Part shown: piece after piece, positions 7,575 to 10,140 of the stretch
Layout of the letters: every line of letters begins with the position of its first letter
How positions within the stretch are numbered: position 1 is the stretch's first letter
Assembly: GCA_021443065.1 (NCBI GenBank)
Contig: JABUUR010000114.1
Location: forward strand, 1-10,140
DNA length: 10,140 nucleotides
Direction of reading: 5' to 3'
DNA from: Fibrobacter sp.
GTDB lineage: Bacteria; Fibrobacterota; Fibrobacteria; Fibrobacterales; Fibrobacteraceae
Notes under the pieces: model-generated
What the model saw: only the letters and a program-made list of their open reading frames with translations
What the model was told of the DNA's origin: nothing
Database searches by the model: none
Made by a program: the position numbers and the translations under genes

Positions 7575-8735
7575 CTAAAAGCAGGAATTCATCAAGTCGG
7601 TAACGATGTCATCCATGAATATCCAGCCGCGGTCCACCAGTTGCAAAAAAGTGTGATTCACGTTACTCACTTCATGGTTGGACTCTGCGATGAACCCGCC
7701 GGAAACCCACTTGGAATAACCGTTCTTTCTTAGACGATAACCCAGGGTTTCCAATTCTTGCAGATCCAGTCCCCGGGCCTGCCGCATGGAGAGCCAGATG
7801 AGTTCCGCCAGTTTATCTTCGGAGTCCAGAACATCTACGGCAAGGTCGCTCTCCAACGCCCCGGACTTTACGTAGTCCCGCCAGCGAGGGTACATTTCCG
7901 GGGCGAAAAAACGCCTGGAACCCAAGAAACTGTGGGCCCCCGGGCCAAACCCCACGTATTCACCGCGGTCCCAGTAATTGCGATTGTGGGTGCTTTCGAA
8001 GCCCGGTTTTGCAAAATTTGACACCTCGTAACGTTCAAATCCCTTGCCCTTCAAGATTTCCACCCCACCCCTGTACATGTCCTCGTAAAGGTCTTCGTCC
8101 ACCTTCAGCACACCCTTGGAAACCTTCTGCCCAAGAACCGTCCTGGGCGAAACCGTAAGGCCGTAAAAACTGACGTGGTTCAGCGTGTAGTCCGAAAGCC
8201 GGTCCACATCATTCAAAAAGCCTTCCACGGTCTGGGTGGGCAAGTCGAACATCAGGTCCGCGGACACCTGGAGTCCGTCAATTTTCGTAAGATAATCCAG
8301 CGCGGCAAGGCCCCGCTCCACCGAGTGAGTCCGCCCGATTACCTTAAGAATTCGCGGATCGAAGGTCTGGAGCCCCAGGCTGATCCGGTTTACCCCGCAG
8401 GACATGGCGTGCCAGACCCGTTCTTCCGTTACGGATTCCGGATTGAACTCCATGGAAACTTCGTAAAGTTTTGAGGCCTTTACGCCTTTATCTTCAAGAC
8501 AGTCAAAGAGTTGCGTAATGCAGTCCGTAGGCAGTATGGACGGTGTCCCCCCACCCAGGTACAAGGTTCGGGCATCCGCCAGCAGCTCCGGATGTCTTTC
8601 CTCAAAAAAATCGATTTCAGCACAAATCAAGTCCGTGAACTCCCTGAAAAGCCGCTCCCGGCCGGGCAGAACGTGAAAATCGCAATAATCGCAGACTTTT
8701 TTGCAAAAAGGAATGTGGAGGTATATGCCCTGCAT
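7575..8735 (-). CDS. hemW: Heme chaperone HemW (radical SAM, formerly HemN-like)
   Basis: The product has 386 residues, the usual HemW length. It opens with YLHIPFC and a CX3CX2C motif (Cys11, Cys15, Cys18) followed by DF, so it lacks the extra Cys of true oxygen-independent coproporphyrinogen oxidase HemN and fits HemW. GGGTPS (61-66) is the SAM-contact glycine motif. FNPES (97-101), YEVSNFAKPG (236-245) and the HNRNYW...GFGPGAHSF stretch (250-270) are further family signatures. The last ~100 residues are the HemN C-terminal domain. HemW binds heme and a [4Fe-4S] cluster in the cytoplasm and is thought to deliver heme to respiratory enzymes. ATG 8735 puts the Cys motif at its normal distance, although no Shine-Dalgarno sequence precedes it (TATTTAACTT-ATG). 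The gene diverges from the small-membrane-protein/cyclase pair. Confidence 0.93.
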   Translation of the reverse strand: MQGIYLHIPFCKKVCDYCDFHVLPGRERLFREFTDLICAEIDFFEERHPELLADARTLYLGGGTPSILPTDCITQLFDCLEDKGVKASKLYEVSMEFNPESVTEERVWHAMSCGVNRISLGLQTFDPRILKVIGRTHSVERGLAALDYLTKIDGLQVSADLMFDLPTQTVEGFLNDVDRLSDYTLNHVSFYGLTVSPRTVLGQKVSKGVLKVDEDLYEDMYRGGVEILKGKGFERYEVSNFAKPGFESTHNRNYWDRGEYVGFGPGAHSFLGSRRFFAPEMYPRWRDYVKSGALESDLAVDVLDSEDKLAELIWLSMRQARGLDLQELETLGYRLRKNGYSKWVSGGFIAESNHEVSNVNHTFLQLVDRGWIFMDDIVTDLMNSCF

Positions 8736-8792
8736 AAGTTAAATAGATGTATTTTTTTTACTAGTTTTCGCCAATATAAATTAAATTATACA
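8736..8792. promoter_or_regulatory. Divergent promoter region between hemW and the cyclase unit
   Basis: A 57-bp AT-rich gap must drive both directions. On the plus strand TATAAA (8775-8780) is a good -10 box, which would start a transcript about 6 bases before ATG 8793; no clear -35 is seen, only a T run at 8752-8759. On the minus strand TTGGCG and TACATC are 17 bases apart and could serve hemW, also leaving a very short leader. Individual boxes are uncertain. Confidence 0.4.
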
Positions 8793-8978
8793 ATGAATAT
8801 GGAAAACGAAGACAAAATCTCATGGAAAACCAAGCTTAAAAAGAAGGTACCCCTTCTGGTTTTCTTGAGTTTGTCTACGGCGATTTTCTTTTTGGCATCC
8901 ACACTGCTTTTGGAAGACTCCTACACGGACATTTTCCTTATAGCCATGATCTGGGCACTGCCCTTGTTTATTCACTAA
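8793..8978 (+). CDS. Small two-helix membrane protein coupled to the cyclase
   Basis: The product has 61 residues: a charged, Lys-rich N-terminus (MNMENED...KTKLKKK), a hydrophobic segment at about 19-40, a short acidic loop EDSYTD, and a second hydrophobic segment at about 46-60 ending at LFIH. The positive-inside rule predicts both ends in the cytoplasm. Its stop TAA is one base from the ATG of the cyclase, and the cyclase has no ribosome site of its own, so translation is probably coupled. No Shine-Dalgarno precedes ATG 8793; ATG 8799 is an alternative start. I recognise no family. It may be an accessory subunit or a detached N-terminal part of the cyclase. Confidence 0.6.
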   Translation: MNMENEDKISWKTKLKKKVPLLVFLSLSTAIFFLASTLLLEDSYTDIFLIAMIWALPLFIH

Positions 8979-8979
8979 T

Positions 8980-10068
8980 ATGGCGATATCAAGACAAACA
9001 CAACGAAAATTCAGGGGCATCTGCTACTATGTCATTTGTTGGTTTGTTGCCACCACAGGCCTGGCCGCGCTCCAAAGCTACGGACGTGCCGGCAGTATCG
9101 ACTGGTATCCCGTACTGATGATGTTGCAATTTTCCCTGTTCATGGGAATTTCCCACGGTATCTACGACATTGTGATCTTGAGGGACGAAATGGACCAACG
9201 CTCCGTGTGGACAGCCATGATGTACCGTTCCTTCTACTTTATTACCGCAATAGCCATAAATCTGACCCTGTGCATTTTACTTCTCAAGGCCAAGCCTGGC
9301 GATGGCATAGTCAACGATGTCGGCTTTCAAACGGTAATCGACAATTTCAAGAGCAATTCTTTCCAGGTGCTGTTCATCGTATTCTTTGCCATGGGGTACA
9401 TCATCACCTTTATCCGTTCCGTGCACAAGAAATTCGGGCGCCAGGTGTTCTGGAACACTCTCATGGGCAAGTCGCAGGAGCCTGTAGAAGAAAACCTGGT
9501 GTTCATGTTTATTGACCTGCGGTCCTCCACCACCATTTGCGAGGAACTGGGCAACTACAAGTACAGCTGTTTTATCAAGGACTATTACAAACTCTTGTCC
9601 AACTGCTGCGAAGAAAACCATGGAGAAATTTACCAGTTTGCAGGAGACGGAGTATATATAACGTGGAAAATCAGCGATTGCGCAAAAAAAGCAAGGCCAC
9701 TGGATCTTTTCTTTGACTTCAAGGAGGCCCTTTACTATACACGGCGCAGGTTCCTCGCCCGTTACAACGTCGCCCCCGACTTTAAGGCGGCAGCCCACTG
9801 CGGTAAGGTGATTTCTACCGAGGTGGGTAACTTCGGCAGCGAAATGGCATACCACGGCGACGTTCTTAACACCACGGCCAGAATCCAGTCCCTATGCGCC
9901 AAGCTGGGGCAGGATTTCTTGATTTCCGAGGAGCTTTTCGGCAAGATTCCCCTGCCGCTGCCCCACGGATTCTTGTGCAGCAAGGTCGGTTCCTTTGAAC
10001 TTCGCGGAAAAAAGAAGGCAATTTTGATTTTTTCTTTGCAAACACCCTTGACAGACTATAAAAATTAA
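8980..10068 (+). CDS. Membrane-anchored class III adenylate/guanylate cyclase
   Basis: The product has 362 residues. Four membrane segments lie at about 14-31, 42-67, 81-103 and 127-147, followed by a linker (KKFGRQVFWNTLMGK, 150-164) and a class III cyclase domain (~172-355). Visible active-site features are FIDLRSST with metal-binding Asp179, AGDGVYITW with the second metal Asp223, and GDVLNTTAR with Asp294, Asn297 and Arg301, the positions that contact base and transition state in this class. All key residues are present, so the enzyme should make a cyclic nucleotide from ATP or GTP in the cytoplasm; specificity cannot be read. The layout matches four-helix cyclases of Bacteroidota and Leptospira (RIFMFLDLKSSTT-type). 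ATG 8980 lacks a Shine-Dalgarno sequence and follows the preceding stop by one base, implying reinitiation. The sensory input is unknown, perhaps through the membrane part. Confidence 0.92.
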   Translation: MAISRQTQRKFRGICYYVICWFVATTGLAALQSYGRAGSIDWYPVLMMLQFSLFMGISHGIYDIVILRDEMDQRSVWTAMMYRSFYFITAIAINLTLCILLLKAKPGDGIVNDVGFQTVIDNFKSNSFQVLFIVFFAMGYIITFIRSVHKKFGRQVFWNTLMGKSQEPVEENLVFMFIDLRSSTTICEELGNYKYSCFIKDYYKLLSNCCEENHGEIYQFAGDGVYITWKISDCAKKARPLDLFFDFKEALYYTRRRFLARYNVAPDFKAAAHCGKVISTEVGNFGSEMAYHGDVLNTTARIQSLCAKLGQDFLISEELFGKIPLPLPHGFLCSKVGSFELRGKKKAILIFSLQTPLTDYKN

Positions 10069-10076
10069 TCTATATA
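10048..10076 (+). promoter_or_regulatory. Promoter of tRNA-Gly
   Basis: A consensus -35 TTGACA (10048-10053), a 17-base spacer and a -10-like TATATA (10071-10076) stand 11 bases before the mature tRNA 5' end. The -35 and most of the spacer lie inside the last codons of the cyclase gene (stop 10066-10068). Confidence 0.65.
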
Positions 10077-10087
10077 TGGGTCACCTC

Positions 10088-10140
<53 letters not shown>

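Noticed and set aside
7575..8735. Oxygen-independent coproporphyrinogen III oxidase HemN
   Set aside because: The Cys motif is CX3CX2C followed by Phe, lacking the additional Cys of HemN, and the length and HNRNYW/GFGPGAHSF region fit HemW.
8511..8792. An upstream extension of the small membrane protein into a 155-codon frame
   Set aside because: The extra part is antisense to hemW and crosses the AT-rich promoter gap; only the part from 8793 has membrane-protein character.

Overview
The window most likely comes from a Fibrobacter-type bacterium (phylum Fibrobacterota). The clues are two very large exported proteins, one carrying a Ser-rich linker of repeated GSTPGSS units, Shine-Dalgarno sites on some genes and not others, and a membrane-anchored class III nucleotide cyclase of the kind seen in Bacteroidota-like and spirochaete genomes. 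This assignment rests on protein style; no marker gene in the window proves it.

Layout: bases 1-211 are a tandem array of 38-bp palindromic (REP-like) units. Degenerate reverse-oriented copies follow to about 270, then a stem-loop terminator at 278-305. On the minus strand, reading right to left, come hemW (8735-7575), a 932-residue exported protein (7444-4646) and a 1429-residue exported protein (4614-325). The last two are 31 bp apart and look like one transcription unit ending at the terminator. hemW is 130 bp upstream and may be transcribed separately. On the plus strand, diverging from hemW across a 57-bp AT-rich gap, are a 61-residue two-helix membrane protein (8793-8978) and a four-helix membrane adenylate/guanylate cyclase (8980-10068), separated by one base. 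A strong promoter-like sequence overlaps the end of the cyclase gene and leads into a tRNA-Gly(GCC), which is cut by the window edge.

The two giant proteins are paralogues over their C-terminal ~760-800 residues: the same order of Asp-rich DxDGxGxxD-type loops, SbsA/Big-like beta domains and a closing FlgD-like Ig module. They differ at the N-terminus: a probable beta-propeller plus long Ser/Thr/Pro/Gly linker in one, a short Cys-containing domain in the other. The pair looks like a cell-surface or secreted assembly of unknown job. hemW is housekeeping (heme delivery/radical SAM). The small membrane protein and cyclase look like one signalling unit, possibly a split six-helix cyclase.
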